From Ophiura sarsii (taxonomy: Eukaryota > Echinodermata > Ophiuroidea > Amphilepidida > Ophiuridae): DNA of 64,000 nucleotides. A model generated the notes under the pieces. It made no database searches. It had not been told where the DNA came from and was given only the letters and a program-made list of their open reading frames with translations. Shown here piece after piece: positions 44,508-56,477 of this stretch (position 1 is the first letter of the stretch; each line of letters begins with the position of its first letter). Where the stretch lies: positions 66,053,613 through 66,117,612 of the forward strand of contig CM069454.1 in NCBI GenBank assembly GCA_035610835.1. Direction: 5' to 3'. The position numbers and the translations under genes are program-made.

Positions 44508-44895
44508 CAATAAGTAACAGTCCTTATGGAAGTAAAAGTATTCCTTATATGGCAGTAGAATGAAGTTAAAAATCACCTGTGGTAACTTTTTAGGGGTAAC
44601 CATGGCATTCCTAGTAAACGTTATAAGGACATGATAGGGCATATACACGTATATAAGATAATTATTACTAGAAAGAACTACCTAACAATGTCACGTAGTC
44701 TTCTTACTTCTTCGGATCGAGGTTCAATCTTGCTGCTCTTCCTCAAACATTGTCAAAGAAGATGTCTTGTAATAGTCCCCCAAAACAAACAGTGCAGTGA
44801 TTTTTGAGATAGAATACAATTTGTTGGCCCTTTTTGGTCAATATTATAAAAATAAAAAAAAATTAAGCCAAAAAAAAATGCGGTTGTCTGAAGTG

Positions 44896-45421
44896 TCAAC
44901 CCTGTTTTTATGAAATTTATCAAGCACTGCAACTTTTTAACTAATAATGTAAAGTACATAAAAGTGTACAATTATTTAAATGAAGTTAGTCGTATAATCC
45001 ATTTTTTAAATAAAATTTCACCAAAAATAGTGATTTTTACATTTTTGCCCAAAAATCACTTTTTTGGCGCCAAATTTTTTCAGACAACCTAACAAAATCA
45101 ATTTTTGATTACAAATTCCGAAATTTCACCAAAATCATCTAAAGTCATTTATCTAAGAGCGCATTTTTGTTGGCTTAAAATGTGCTTGTTTTGAAAATAT
45201 TGACCAAAAAGTGCCAAAAATAAAAATGCGGTTGTCTGAATATTTTTGGCTCCAAAAAAAGTGATTTTTGGGCAAAAATGTAAAAATCACTATTTTTTGT
45301 GAAATTTGATACCAAAATGGATTCTACTAACTTCATTTTAAAAAGTGTATACTTTTATGTACATTACATTATTAGTTTAAAAGTTACAGTGCTTGATAAA
45401 TATTATAAAAACAGGGTTGAC
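44896..45421. mobile_element. Foldback element
   Basis: gtcaaccctgtttttatgaa at the left and ttataaaaacagggttgac at the right are the ends of arms more than 200 bp long (also agcactg, aatgtaaagtacataaaagt, aaaaatcacttttttggc and complements). Confidence 0.8.
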
Positions 45422-45425
45422 ACTT

Positions 45426-46208
45426 CCCTTAAGGATTTTGTTTTTTGAATTTTTTGAGTGCTGTAATTATTGAACTATTAATCAAATGCATATAAAAGTA
45501 TATATTTTTGGAAAGGAAATGGATCAGAAAATCTAAAGCTAAAAAAAAAAATTGAGCATAATATGCCCAAGTCTCTTGATGATGATGTAAAGACATTGAC
45601 TTAGAAACGATTTTTTTCTTTTACACCTAATCAAATATTTTTTGAAATTTTGAATAAAAAGTGCCAACAAAAAAATAATTCAATTTTTCAGGATTTTTGG
45701 CACTTTTTGGTCAAAATTTCAAAAAATATTAGATTGGATTTAAAAAAAAAAACTGTTTGTAAGTTAATGTCTTAAAGGTAGATGTTCTGATTTCTGGCCC
45801 GATTTTCAACTTGATGTTTTCTATTTTACATGAAAGGTCATCCTTAAAATTGTCGCATTCCAAAGTTTGAGTTGCATAACTGCAATGGTTCTAATTTTAG
45901 AAACACAATTTTACAGACATAATGCGAAAAATATGGGGATTCTTCTGATATCAAAATATCTTGATGTTAAAAAAAAATCATAGCCCCAAAAAAGTGATCG
46001 GAACATACACCTTTAACATCATCATCATCAAGAGATTTGGGCATATTTTACTCAAAATTATTTTTGTTAGCTTTGTTCAAAAATAATTAGGTCCAAAAAG
46101 TGAATTTTGTGATTTTCTCAAAAAATCTACTTTTTTGGTCAAAATTGACGCCAAATTTTGATTCTCTGATCCATTTCCTTTCCAAAATGTATACCTTTAT
46201 ATGCATTT
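45426..46208. mobile_element. Foldback element related to 53353-54060, right end lost
   Basis: Shares agtgctgtaattattgaac, ggaaaggaaatggatcag and the mirrored gatccatttcctttcc with the 708-bp element at 53353. The right end stops at a poly-G tract (46211-46224). Confidence 0.7.
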
Positions 46209-46491
46209 TAGGGGGGGGGGGGGGGCATCATGGGGTGAGCCTTCTGACAAGGGGAGGGCAAATGCCCCTTGCTAGACTGTGTAGCTCTTTATGCATGCGC
46301 CGTGAACTCAATCTTCTAAGACTAATAAATAAGAGCTTAACAAAGCCATCTATTGCTCTGGCAGATCAGTTTTGGTCCAGGCGAAAACAATCCTCAAAAT
46401 CAATTTTATCGCGATAATATTGAATACAAATTAGCATATAACAGTTGGGATACGTTGATTTATATTTTGTTGTTTGTGTGTTTGTATGCAG

Positions 46492-46567
46492 ATTCTCCGT
46501 CGACGGACGATTGCAGCTGATAAACCAGACAGGCCTAGTCAAGATGGCGTTCAACGGAAATTTTCAG
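46492..46567 (+). CDS. Possible first coding exon, fatty-acid-binding-protein-like start
   Basis: A 76-nt segment bounded by acceptor tttgtatgcag and donor CAG-GTAAAT contains ATG at 46544 in a strong start context (A at -3, G at +4) and eight codons, MAFNGNFQ. This beginning resembles intracellular fatty-acid-binding proteins, which often start MAF-G-WQ or MSFNGKYQ, but eight residues prove little, and family genes usually carry about 24 codons in the first exon. No following exon was found in the window. It could equally be a chance exon-like segment. Confidence 0.25.
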
Positions 46568-46779
46568 GTAAATTCCAAAATATCTTGGCCTTGTTTCATT
46601 TGTATTACTACATATTCTAATCGCCCACATTCTGTTACAAATACAAAATACATAGGCCTAAATGGTGTGATTTTTCACTGCGTTTTTGCAGTGACAATGG
46701 GTTTTGAGGAAAAAAAGGAGAAAGAAGGACAACTGACCTGGAACAAATGATTTATTATTGACGTGTCTAAATAATAGAT

Positions 46780-47025
46780 TTAACGCTTTTCACGCGGCAG
46801 TCGTTTGCAGACTACAGTTTCAAAATGTCACAAAATGTTTTAAAAAATGTCAAAATGATTAAATGTTATCACCATATTCGGAATCATCACGAGAAATACA
46901 TTAAAATAAGTAGAAACATGACTATATAGTATTGGTTCGGTAATCCTTGAAATACACTTTGAAAGTTGGTTAAGGTTTCTTTTGTGTAACGGTAAAACTA
47001 GTAGTAGCTGCTTGGAAAGTGTTAA
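46780..47025. mobile_element. piggyBac-like MITE (family C), copy 4
   Basis: TTAACGCTTTTCACGCGGC at the left and GCTTGGAAAGTGTTAA at the right with TTAA at both edges and the family interior. Confidence 0.8.
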
Positions 47026-47960
47026 ACTGAATAGCGTCAACCAGTGATAGTTACTGTTTCAATTTGTTCAATGAGAAAATATTCCGGCATCTGATTTTAC
47101 CAACAAAGGCCCAGATAGCGTCAATTGACAGTCGTTAACACCGGCCCCAGTTTATGTACGATTGACGTATTCGGGCAAAGATTTTTCCTCTCACTCCGTT
47201 AAAAACAAATTGCATTCCTCTCCCTCCTCTTGTTTTCCCTGTTCCATCTTTTCTTTCCCTCTACCTTTCTTTCCCTTTCACTGTCATCACCCATTACTCT
47301 CAGATAACGGAATTGGACAAGACACGGGAAATGTGATAGATAGCTGGTCGGCTATTGCTGAGAGGATTTATTCCTTAAATACTACAGAATTCAACAATGT
47401 CAAATTTTATTTGACATTATTATTTGATAATACAATTATTGAACATCTAATAATATAGATGAATTGAATATATTAATTGATATCATACCAGTACATTTAA
47501 ATATAATTTGAATCTATAAGTTCAAAACACAAGTGGGACCAAGAGTCCCATGATTGGAAGGTCATAATAGGAAATACCGACTGTTCAGTTTCATAAACAG
47601 TTTCGGTTAATCAATTAAAAAAAGGCCTAGTAAAGTACCAAAAACCTAAAGTTGAATAGCGGATCTGATGCCGCACCAATTGATAATATGATTATGACCA
47701 ATGTCAGAATTTTACTAATTCATTAATTATAAGTCCCCCATGGAGACATCCGTACTGTTCAATTTTCGAAGGAAATGATACCAAAAATAATGTGAGAATT
47801 ATTAATTGAAAATACTTCATTATCACAATGGTTATCTTAATTGACCATTGAACGTGAATTAGCCAATAATAATTGGTATAAGATTTTACCATAATTTGTT
47901 CTTTAATCATTACTCGTTGATGATATTTATGATCGTAAAAAGTCAATAATTGGGATTTAA
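47026..47960. other. No recognised feature
   Basis: A plus-strand open frame at 47162-47458 has no family features. The rest is AT-rich. Confidence 0.4.
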
Positions 47961-47967
47961 ACCCATA

Positions 47968-48336
47968 AATGTTAAAGATTAATCTACCAAAAGCCATACA
48001 ATACCCACACACCCGCCTGGTTACCTACCCCAAAGAGGTATCCAAGGGGGCTGGCTACCTACCCCAAAGAGGTAGCCAGTGGGAGCCATAAATGTTCAAG
48101 ATTAATCTACAAAAAGCCATACAATACCCACACACCCACCTGGTTACCTACCCCAAAGAGGTATCCAGGGGGGCTGGCTACCTACCCCAAAGAGGTAGCC
48201 AGTGGGAGCCATATATGTTCAAGATTAATTTACAAAAAGCCATACAATACCCACACACCCACCTGGTTACCTACCCCAAAGAGGTATCCAGGGGGGCTGG
48301 CTACCTACCCCAAAGAGGTAGCCAGTGGGAGCCTAC
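47968..48336. repeat. 123-bp tandem repeat with paired hairpins, 3 units
   Basis: Three units spaced exactly 123 bp. Each carries two stem-loops with the same loop ACCCCAAAG: one with stem TGGTTACCT/AGGTATCCA (one T-T mismatch) and one with perfect 10-bp stem CTGGCTACCT/AGGTAGCCAG. A further stem-loop with the same loop but stem GGAGCCT/AGGCTCC follows at about 48326-48350. The 134-codon open frame arises because 123 is a multiple of three. Confidence 0.85.
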
Positions 48337-48339
48337 CCC

Positions 48340-48715
48340 AAAGAGGCTCCGGTCGGGGAAAGGACTCGTGGGCCGAGAATGTGGGCCAAGATACCAAAGA
48401 TCAGTGTACACAACCAACAGGGCAGCCACGGAGGACCAATATGCACGACCAACAGCGGTCCGACACACTGTAGGGGCTAGGAACAGACTAGACTAATGAC
48501 ATGGGAAAAACCCTATAGAGCTACATAAGCTCTCCGATAGGGGACGGGAGCCAAAGAACACAATGAACAGAGGCTCCGGACCGGGGAATGTGGGTCAAGA
48601 TACCAAAGATCAGTGGCACCAACGGGAACGTGAACCAAGATGCACATCCAACAGGTCCACAACAGGGCCGAAGAAGTGAGGGACCCAGGTGCACAACAAA
48701 CATGGTCTGCCACAT
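48340..48715. repeat. Imperfect direct repeat after the hairpin array
   Basis: The phrases aggctccgg, ggggaatgtgggtcaaga or gagaatgtgggccaagata, and ccaaagatcagtg occur at 48345-48410 and again at 48570-48615. The sequence is GC-richer than its surroundings and no coding function is evident. Confidence 0.6.
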
Positions 48716-49080
48716 GGAGAATTTATAATTTATTTTTGTACAGAAATTTTGAAAGAAACAAAAGAAAATCCGAAAAAGACAAACAAATAAATAAAAACCA
48801 ATAAAAAATAAAGAGATTAAGACCATAGGGTTGAACTAATGACAAAAAATAATAAATAATTAAAAAACAGGAACAAAAATCATCACGGGATAGGAATTAA
48901 CTAGGCCGATTGGCCTAGCAAACAATTGGGTGGGTGGGAGTGGCGATTCGTAAATAGTTCCTCTCAGCAGAACAACCGTAAGCGAATGAAAATAAATGGA
49001 CACGGCAATTGAACCAAAAACCGCGGGACATGGAAGACGGCCTCTGATTGGCTCATCGACCGGTAGCCATGACAGAGGGA

Positions 49081-51036
49081 TGCACTATGGCACGCTACAG
49101 CGGACATTAATAGTCGAGTTTTAAAAAACACCGTTGAGTTGTGAAAACGACCGTTGAGTTGTGAAAACGACCGTTGAGTTGTGGAAACGACCGTTGAGTT
49201 GTGAAAACGACCGTTGAGTTGTGAAAACGACCGTTCAGTTTTGAAAACGACAGTTCAGTTTGAAACCCGTTCAGATTTTCACGTTCAGTCGTTTTCACAC
49301 GGCGAGTTGATAGTACACGTCGCGACGAGTTGTTTTCGCGCGTTCAGATATAGACTCCTGCACAGACCTACACTGCGATTCGGCGAATCATTTTAGAAGA
49401 GTCTAAGATACTGATGACGGGCTCCTAATAGCCTTGATTCTGTGATGGCGGAATTACGAGAATGTGTTTCGAGTATTGGTAATCTTTTATCCTAATGGTA
49501 GTAATCTTAAGAAACTTTATTGACAAATAAAACTGCGAAAATAGAGTGAAAATGAGAGTTTTTCAAGTAAAAGGTACCATAATAGGCCAAAAACAACACG
49601 TCTTCGAAGGGGGCACACCACTAAATACGTCTCCCATTGAAATACACGCGTTTCTGCCCTTTTTCAAGACCGTTTTTTTACCCCACGTAACAATGATCGA
49701 AGTTTTTATTTCGCGTGAATGTATTAGATATGTGTTGAATTTTATTTTAAACTTGATTTTTCTTGACCCATCTAGATGAAATTTTTCGCTACGGGCACCT
49801 AAACAGCGCCCTCACCATTTTAAACCGATATTTTCGCTTCCTCACCGGTTCCGGCAACGATATCCTTCCGCAGCCTAGGCTCCCGTGCGTATTCGATTCC
49901 GACGATTTTTGACCACATTAGCAATGCTGAGGTTCTATTCTATCTTTTTCATAAAAAATAAGCAAGATTTACTTCTATTTGCTTCCCCTGGGACGATGAT
50001 CAAATTGATATAGGTACTATTTCTCCGAACCCTACACCAAACGCGGAAGGATTTAGTGTAGTGCCCCCTCATGTGCGAGGCCTGCATGTGCGATTGGATT
50101 CGGCGCGAATATGGGAGCACCACACCAAATATCTTTCTCATTGAAATACGTGTAAAAGTGCCATATTTCAAGACACCTTTTCTACCCTCCGGTTACATTT
50201 ATGGCATACTTGTCACCTATGACCAATTTCAGTAACATCTCAACTTTAATTTAAGCCTCGTTCCATGAGGGGTTATTAAGCTAAATTTTCCGCTACGGAC
50301 CTGCACATAGCGCCCTCACTTTTTCACGTTTTCTGGCATGCCTGTTTACCATTTAGGCAGGTGCTTACGCCCTGGGCACTATTTAGGTCGATAAATTAAA
50401 AATATCGTATTTTATCATTGTAGGTGCAACGGGTAGGTCCCATTCGTTCATTTAAATACAAACATACCATCCCCGGAGAAACAAATTGCCCGAAAACCTC
50501 ACATTTACAAGCCTAGTCTTCGTGCTTTTCCGGAACTATTATAGGATTACACGAATTGCGCATTGATTTGGTACAGTGCTCCCATATGAATAAATTATTC
50601 CAAGCCCGTCACCGTCATAATAACTAGTCTTCTTCTCAGTACACGGCCGGGTTTATCATGTATCTGTTACGGTCTGTGCAGGAGACTACATCTGAACGAG
50701 CGCGAAAACAACTCGACGTGTAAACAACTCGCCGTGTGAAAACGACTGAACGTGAAAATCAACTCGCCGTGTGAAAACGACTGAACGTGAAAATATCTGA
50801 ACGCGAAAACAACTCGACGTGTAAACAACTCGCCGTGTGAAAACGACTGAACGTGAAAATATCTGAACGAGTTTCAAACTGAACAGTCGTTTTCACAACT
50901 GAACAGTCGTTTTCACAACTGAACAGTCGTTTTCACAACTGAACAGTCGTTTTCACAACTGAACAGACGTTTTCACAACTCAACGGTGTTTTTTAAAACT
51001 CGACTATTATTGTCCGCTGTAGCGTGCCATAATGCA
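49081..51036. mobile_element. 1.96-kb foldback element with tandemly repeated inverted ends
   Basis: The ends tgcactatggcacgctacag and complement form inverted repeats that continue through arrays of a 20-bp unit: accgttgagttgtgaaaacg about six times at 49130-49255, and the inverted aactgaacagtcgttttcac about five to six times at 50877-50985. Beyond these, cgttttcacacggcgagtt, gttttcgcgcgttcagat and tgcacagacc are also mirrored, with extra repeats on the right side. The interior has a diverged direct duplication (around 49600-49830 and 50100-50330) but no transposase frame. Confidence 0.8.
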
Positions 51037-51289
51037 CACAACATCCAAAGCACGCCACTTCCGTTTCATGGAGTAAATGAGTTCGATCGAGAGTGCCCTC
51101 TTATCAAACTTAATTATAGGTGTTTGTCGTCCCCTTATAATGGCCTTGTAGTACCTCTGCACTCCCAATGGTTACACCACTTATAACTAATAGTCCCTAA
51201 ACACCCCCCCCCCCCCCCAAAAAAAACCCCAAAAGAAAACCACAAAACAAACTACAGTCCTCAGAATAAGTAATTGACTACTGGTAATA

Positions 51290-52336
51290 CGAGGGTCATT
51301 CAAAAAGTTCTACCTCCTAACTCATAACATCGCTATTATGAATGTCAGCCTAATGACATTTGTCATGATTATAGCTCTAAATCATAGTTTCACATTTATA
51401 GTAAATGATAATTGATACCTATTTTACTTTTGTTATAATGCGATCAAAGCCAGAGGGAGATTTTGGACAACGGACACGGAAAATTACCCTAAAGATAAAT
51501 ACACGTCTTTTCGTTTTCTCTCCGTATTACATGATTAGATATAACAGCCCTATTTTAATACTGAAAATAGAAAACAATGGATGTTTTCTGAATATAATAC
51601 TGTATTATCATGTATAAATCAAATCGTAGGTAATATCAACCTTTGTAGGCTTAAAAATAGTATCATATCAACTCGAATGTTGCTGGAATGCTGCTATTCA
51701 GTCAAATGTTCGTTGTTACAAGTCAAGCCACATTGATGCCTCGAGTGTTAAATCTTAACATGTCATTCACTTTATGAGTTTTCCCTATATACAACCTTTA
51801 GAATAATTAATCAGGTAGGCAGTGATAGAAAATTTTCTCTTTGAGAGACTTGAAATCTATCCATTAGTCCTGTATAATGAAGATCCATTAGTTCTTATGA
51901 AAAGCAAATAATGACCTTTGCAGCGGTTCTCTTAGGGTAGGGTTAAAATAAATGGCTGTCCTGGTCTGGTTCTGGCTAATAAGAGGCCATTTTCCCCCAA
52001 GAAATCAGTCACTGTTATAGTTTATAGTCCGTTAAAGAGATATTTGTAATTTAGAACGGTTTTAATTAACCAATTGGGACGTTTTGTCTATTAGAATTGG
52101 TCAAGGGAATAGCACTTGGGAGACATTTGGCTATTTTTTTCTCGTTTCCGTCGCACTAAATGGACGTTTGGTTTTCACTGCATTTCTGGAAAAGTACAAC
52201 CACTGCTCAAACCAATTTACTATGGATTTTTAGCTGAGATTCCGAGCTACAATTGTGTAATATTTGTGTAATAAAGACTGGCTTATATAATAGCAAAGTT
52301 ATGAGGTAGGAGGTAGAACTTATTGAATGACCCTCG
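51290..52336. mobile_element. Non-autonomous mariner-like element, copy 2
   Basis: The same ends as copy 1 at 376 and TA on both sides (51288-51289 and 52337-52338). At 1047 bp it is slightly shorter than copy 1; the two are similar throughout, with many point differences and small indels. Confidence 0.85.
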
Positions 52337-52400
52337 TACATATACTCTTAACTCCAAAACTATAGCTCCTCGTAAAAATATTAAAATATAAAGTTGTAAA

Positions 52401-52550
52401 GGGAGCACATCAAAACTCGACCGCGCGGCAACCGCCGGTTCCGCCCGATTGGACCGCATATCATTGTTTAGAACAATAGAAACCGGCTGCAACCGCACGG
52501 AACCCCACGGAACCTGCGGTTGCTGGGCGGTCGAGTTTTGATGTGCTCCC
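52401..52550. mobile_element. Palindromic MITE, copy 2
   Basis: The same GGGAGCACATCAAAACTCG ends as 33370-33509 and a similar palindromic core, 150 bp. TAAA stands on both sides. Confidence 0.85.
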
Positions 52551-53352
52551 TAAAGAAATGTCGTTTCAAAACAAAAAAATTAAAATGATAAACGGACTTG
52601 GTTTTGGTTTCGGGCTGATAACTGATTCATTCTATCTTCAAGTGTAATATCTCAAATGAAAATGACGAATTGTCCTTGCAATTTTATATTTTTAATATTT
52701 TTACGTTAGGAGGTATAGTTTGAGAGCATATTTATTACCTGGTCAGGTTTTGTTTTGAGGACTGTACATGTAACATGTGTAAAGGAAGGAGACATTACAT
52801 GTATCATGACGTGTATGTCATCTAGGTGTTTAAGCAACTTGCAGATATCTGCAAACTGGCGCTGAGCATCCAGCTTCTCCTGTTAGTTTAATGTTTATGT
52901 TAACACTTCGATAGGAAGATGTTCACTTAAGTGCCATTAGTCCTACTATTTATTATTGGATATTCCTTTTGAACGTAGTGCGCATTACACATTTAAAGGG
53001 GCATTAAGAGATGTGGTGGAGGCAGCACCCTCAATTACAAAAATATATGATAAAAACTGGGATTTGTATATTTTTACAATTGTATTACATGAACTTACAC
53101 CTATAGGCCTAAGGATTAAGAAAAATCAGCCCTCTTTGTACAACAAAACGTCGATTCAAAAATGCTGGTAGAGCCGCAACCAGCATTTTACATGGTTAGT
53201 GGTATTCCAACATATTTAAAACATTGTTTTAATCAAGTTTTGCTGTTTTTTTTTAGTAGAAACAACAATAATGGCAATTTTTAATGTTCATCTTGAATTC
53301 TGAAGTAAATTAATTTAAAAAAAAAAATCAACATGACACTGTGTCCCTTTAA

Positions 53353-54060
53353 GGGGGGACTTAAGGAAGTTTTTTGTTGAACTTTGTTAGTGCTGTAATT
53401 ATTGAACCATGACTCAAATGTATATAAAAGTATACCTTTTTGGAAAGGAAATGGATCAGAGAATCCAAATTTGGCATCAATTTTGACCAAAAATGTTGAT
53501 TTTTTAAGAAAATCACAAAAAATCACTTTTTTGACCCAATTTTTTTGAACAGAGCTAACAAACATAATTTTGAGTTAAAAATACCCAAATCACTTGATGA
53601 TGATGTTAAGACACTACTGAAGGGACGAATTTTTTTATTTTTAATCTAATCCAATATTTTTGAAATTTTGACCAAAAAGTATAAAAAAAAATTAAAAATC
53701 TATTTTTTCACGTTTTTTGGCACTTTTTGGTCAAAATTTTCAAAAATATTAGATTAGGTTTAAAAAAAAAAAAACATCCCTTCATTAGTGTCTTAACATC
53801 ATTATAAAGTGATTTGGCCATTTTTTACTCAAAATTATTTTTTGTTAGCTTTGTTCAAAAAAAATTGGGTCAAAAAAGTGAATTTTGTGATTTTCTCAAA
53901 AAAATCTACTTTTTTGGTCAAAATTGACGCCAAATTTGGATTCTCTGATCCATTTCCTTTCTAAAAATGTATACTTTTATATACATTTGATTAATAGTTC
54001 AATAATTACAGCACTCACAAAATTCGAAAAATCAAATCAAAAACTTCCTTAAGTCCCCCC
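53353..54060. mobile_element. 708-bp foldback element flanked by TTAA
   Basis: Ends GGGGGGACTTAAGGAAGTTT and complement, arms of about 300 bp or more (ggaaaggaaatggatcagag, gtgctgtaattattgaac and mirrored copies), TTAA on both sides (53349-53352 and 54061-54064). No coding frame. Confidence 0.85.
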
Positions 54061-54064
54061 TTAA

Positions 54065-54912
54065 TACAAAGATGCGATTTTAAGAATTTAATATAATATA
54101 TAGTGATATTGAACATCTTCTACTTTGTTTAAGCTGTTTCAAAACAATTAAATCAATTTTCTGGTGATTTAAAAAACTCTCAAAATATAATATCTATATA
54201 AAAATAACACGATTATTTTGAATATTGTATTCTGTGATCCGTAATGAGGACAACGCAATATTTGTTTGCGTTGGAAGATAGATTTTGAGGTCAATGGAAA
54301 TTGGTTATTATACTTTATACTCTATGTCTTTTCGGGCAAGGGTTAGCGACAACTACACGGATAATTACAACGGGGTTGGCGTTCCGTAGTAAGCTGTCAA
54401 AATTGGTTCTTTTATTAAAACAGGTATAGCTCCTGATAGATATGGGCAATTTCAGTGATACTTTTCTTTAAAGATGAGCAGAAGAATAATGCTCTTTGAT
54501 TCATTGGTGTTTTTGTCAAATTGGGTTTGGTCTTTTTGGGAAGAAAAAAAATCATTTCTTTAAATGAACTTCTTTTTGACTCACTGTACAGGAACGATGT
54601 GTGTTCAAATACAGACCAGGGATGACCCCCTGTCTCTGTAACGAAGGAGACTTATTTTTACGATAATGACTCTTTTTGTGTGTGTCTGAAACCAATATGA
54701 GACTTTTTCAATTTTTCGAAATATAAAAAGTAATGAAAGTAAAAATAAACTAAAGCTAGAAACCCCATTACCAGCAGTGTGATATATATCTATCCAATGA
54801 ATTTTTAACTAAAAGGTCTTTGATCTATCGTTGTCTATATGACAAGCAGGTAATGAGGCGTAACGAGTTGAAATATGGGACATTTGGTCAAGATGTCGTT
54901 TTATTCTGTATA
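54065..54912. other. No recognised feature before the gap
   Basis: AT-rich sequence with no feature I can support, ending at the assembly gap. Confidence 0.4.
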
Positions 54913-55012
54913 NNNNNNNNNNNNNNNNNNNNNNNNNNNNNNNNNNNNNNNNNNNNNNNNNNNNNNNNNNNNNNNNNNNNNNNNNNNNNNNNNNNNNNNN
55001 NNNNNNNNNNNN
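54913..55012. other. Assembly gap (100 N)
   Basis: Exactly 100 N, the usual placeholder for a gap of unknown size. Sequence on the two sides need not be adjacent in the genome. Confidence 0.99.
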
Positions 55013-55780
55013 GTAAAGACATTAGGGGCCATATCCAAACTCTCAAGTGATTTTATAGCGTTTTTCTACCGATTTTACCCCGGTATTACAACGGTATTTT
55101 TTTCTATTGTTAAAAGCATCGGAAAAAGATCGGTGATTAACTAGAGCCTCTCTACTTATCTGGCGTTAACAATAGAACTATTGTAGTACTCTCGATGGCT
55201 CAATTAGTGAAGCAGACGGATGAAAGCGCGAGGAAGGTTGTGTTATATTCTTTAAGAAATACTATAAGCTTTTTAAATCCGATCGTAAAATGTTTACGTT
55301 CACCGCCGATCAATGTATCTGGTCGTCTAGACATATGAATTAAGCTACCGCTCCATCACGAGTGTGGCATGTTGTTTACTCTCACTCTATTCATCTATTA
55401 TTCGGCGCAGTATTGCCATGATCTTGTGAAAGTAGCCCATTTCCCCCTTCATTCCATTGAAATCAATGCTGAAAACATTTTGGCGATAGGTCACGTAACA
55501 TATTTGTATAATGGATGGGTGATGACGGAGGGGGCGTAATATATTGACCATCGTGTTTGGAAGTATTATACAATATAATACTTATGTATTATACAATATA
55601 CAATCCAAGTCATTAGTTTAGAGAGGATATTGTTTCCGACTTTTGTCCTTTCTTCAATTTTCGATACAATGTTCCCTATCAATAGAATATAATGGTCTTT
55701 GCTGGTTGTCAACTGTCACATCGCATTGCATTTGGCCTGTAACCCTTTGGAACATGAAACCACCATACAACTTGCGACAT

Positions 55781-55868
55781 TTGACGCTCAATTCTCATAG
55801 CCCGAGTCTGAAGCGATTCTGTAATCGCTTCAGTATTGCGTTCACTAGGGCTATGAGAATTGAGCGTT
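55781..55868. repeat. Short palindrome inside the TTA element
   Basis: aacgctcaattctcatag-type arms (left acgctcaattctcatagccc, right gggctatgagaattgagcgt) around agtctgaagcgattctgtaa, itself partly self-complementary (gaagcgatt / aatcgcttc). Confidence 0.75.
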
Positions 55869-56061
55869 AAATGATTGCACAGCACCGGCAAGAAGCTGAA
55901 ATCCTAAAGAACAATTCCCATTTTTTAAAATGTTAATCGCTTCATTATTTTAATTTTGAAAACAAAGTTTGGGGATCAGCAACGCATAAGAAATGTGATG
56001 CTTGAATAACTCCATACTAAATATATATTTATCAACGACTTTGCCAAAATTGTAATAGTCT

Positions 56062-56133
56062 AGTGTAGCATAGTGGCCACGCTCTAGCGCTCACACGCAG
56101 GAATCCCGGACCCGGGTTCAATTCCTCAACCAA
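56062..56133 (+). pseudogene. tRNA-like sequence 1 in the TTA element
   Basis: A-box TAGCATAGTGG fits the polymerase III consensus, and GGTTCAATTCC 40 nt on is a B-box with one change. The stems do not close well, so it is a degenerate tRNA or a SINE head, followed by a T/C-rich stretch. Confidence 0.45.
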
Positions 56134-56380
56134 TCATTATTTCTTCTCTGTCTGTTTTTTCCCTTTTCTTCTTATTTTTCTCTCTGTGTCTCCAATTTCT
56201 CTGTTTTGTTTTGTTTTGTTTTGTTAACGTTTTCGTTTTGTTATTTTTTAATATTTTTTATTTATTTTTCTTGGGGGAGGGGCTTTGTTATTCATAAGAC
56301 CTATTATTGTGTTATCATTTTTTTTAAAAATCATGTGAACCTATCCATATATTTGAATGCGCATGACAAGAAATTGCTGT

Positions 56381-56477
56381 GTACCGGTTAACTCAGTTGG
56401 TAGGGCAGCGGATTTACAATGAACACTCATATTGATATAGATACCATTGAATCGTAAGTTCGATCTCAGTAGTACCT
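56381..56477 (+). pseudogene. tRNA-like sequence 2 in the TTA element
   Basis: ggttaactcagttggtaggg resembles a tRNA D-arm, and agttcgatctc 60 nt on resembles a T-arm. If it is a tRNA relic, the extra length between them would be an intron or long variable region. Stem pairing is poor. Confidence 0.4.

Larger units (their letters stand above)
51255..52764. mobile_element. Foldback element (family I), copy 2, carrying two insertions
   Basis: The ends CAGTCCTCA and TGAGGACTG are flanked by TA. The arms (accaggtaataaatatgctc-type sequence, ccaaaactatagctcctcg) match family I copy 1. The mariner-like element at 51290-52336 splits the left arm, and the palindromic MITE at 52401-52550 lies further in. 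Confidence 0.75.

Noticed and set aside
48092..48496. A 134-codon open frame with a 41-residue repeat
   Set aside because: It follows from the 123-bp tandem repeat being a multiple of three; the DNA-level hairpins explain the conservation better.
53281..53565. Minus-strand frame with hydrophobic segments
   Set aside because: It lies within the arm of the 708-bp palindrome and its mirror frame is equally open; no protein support.
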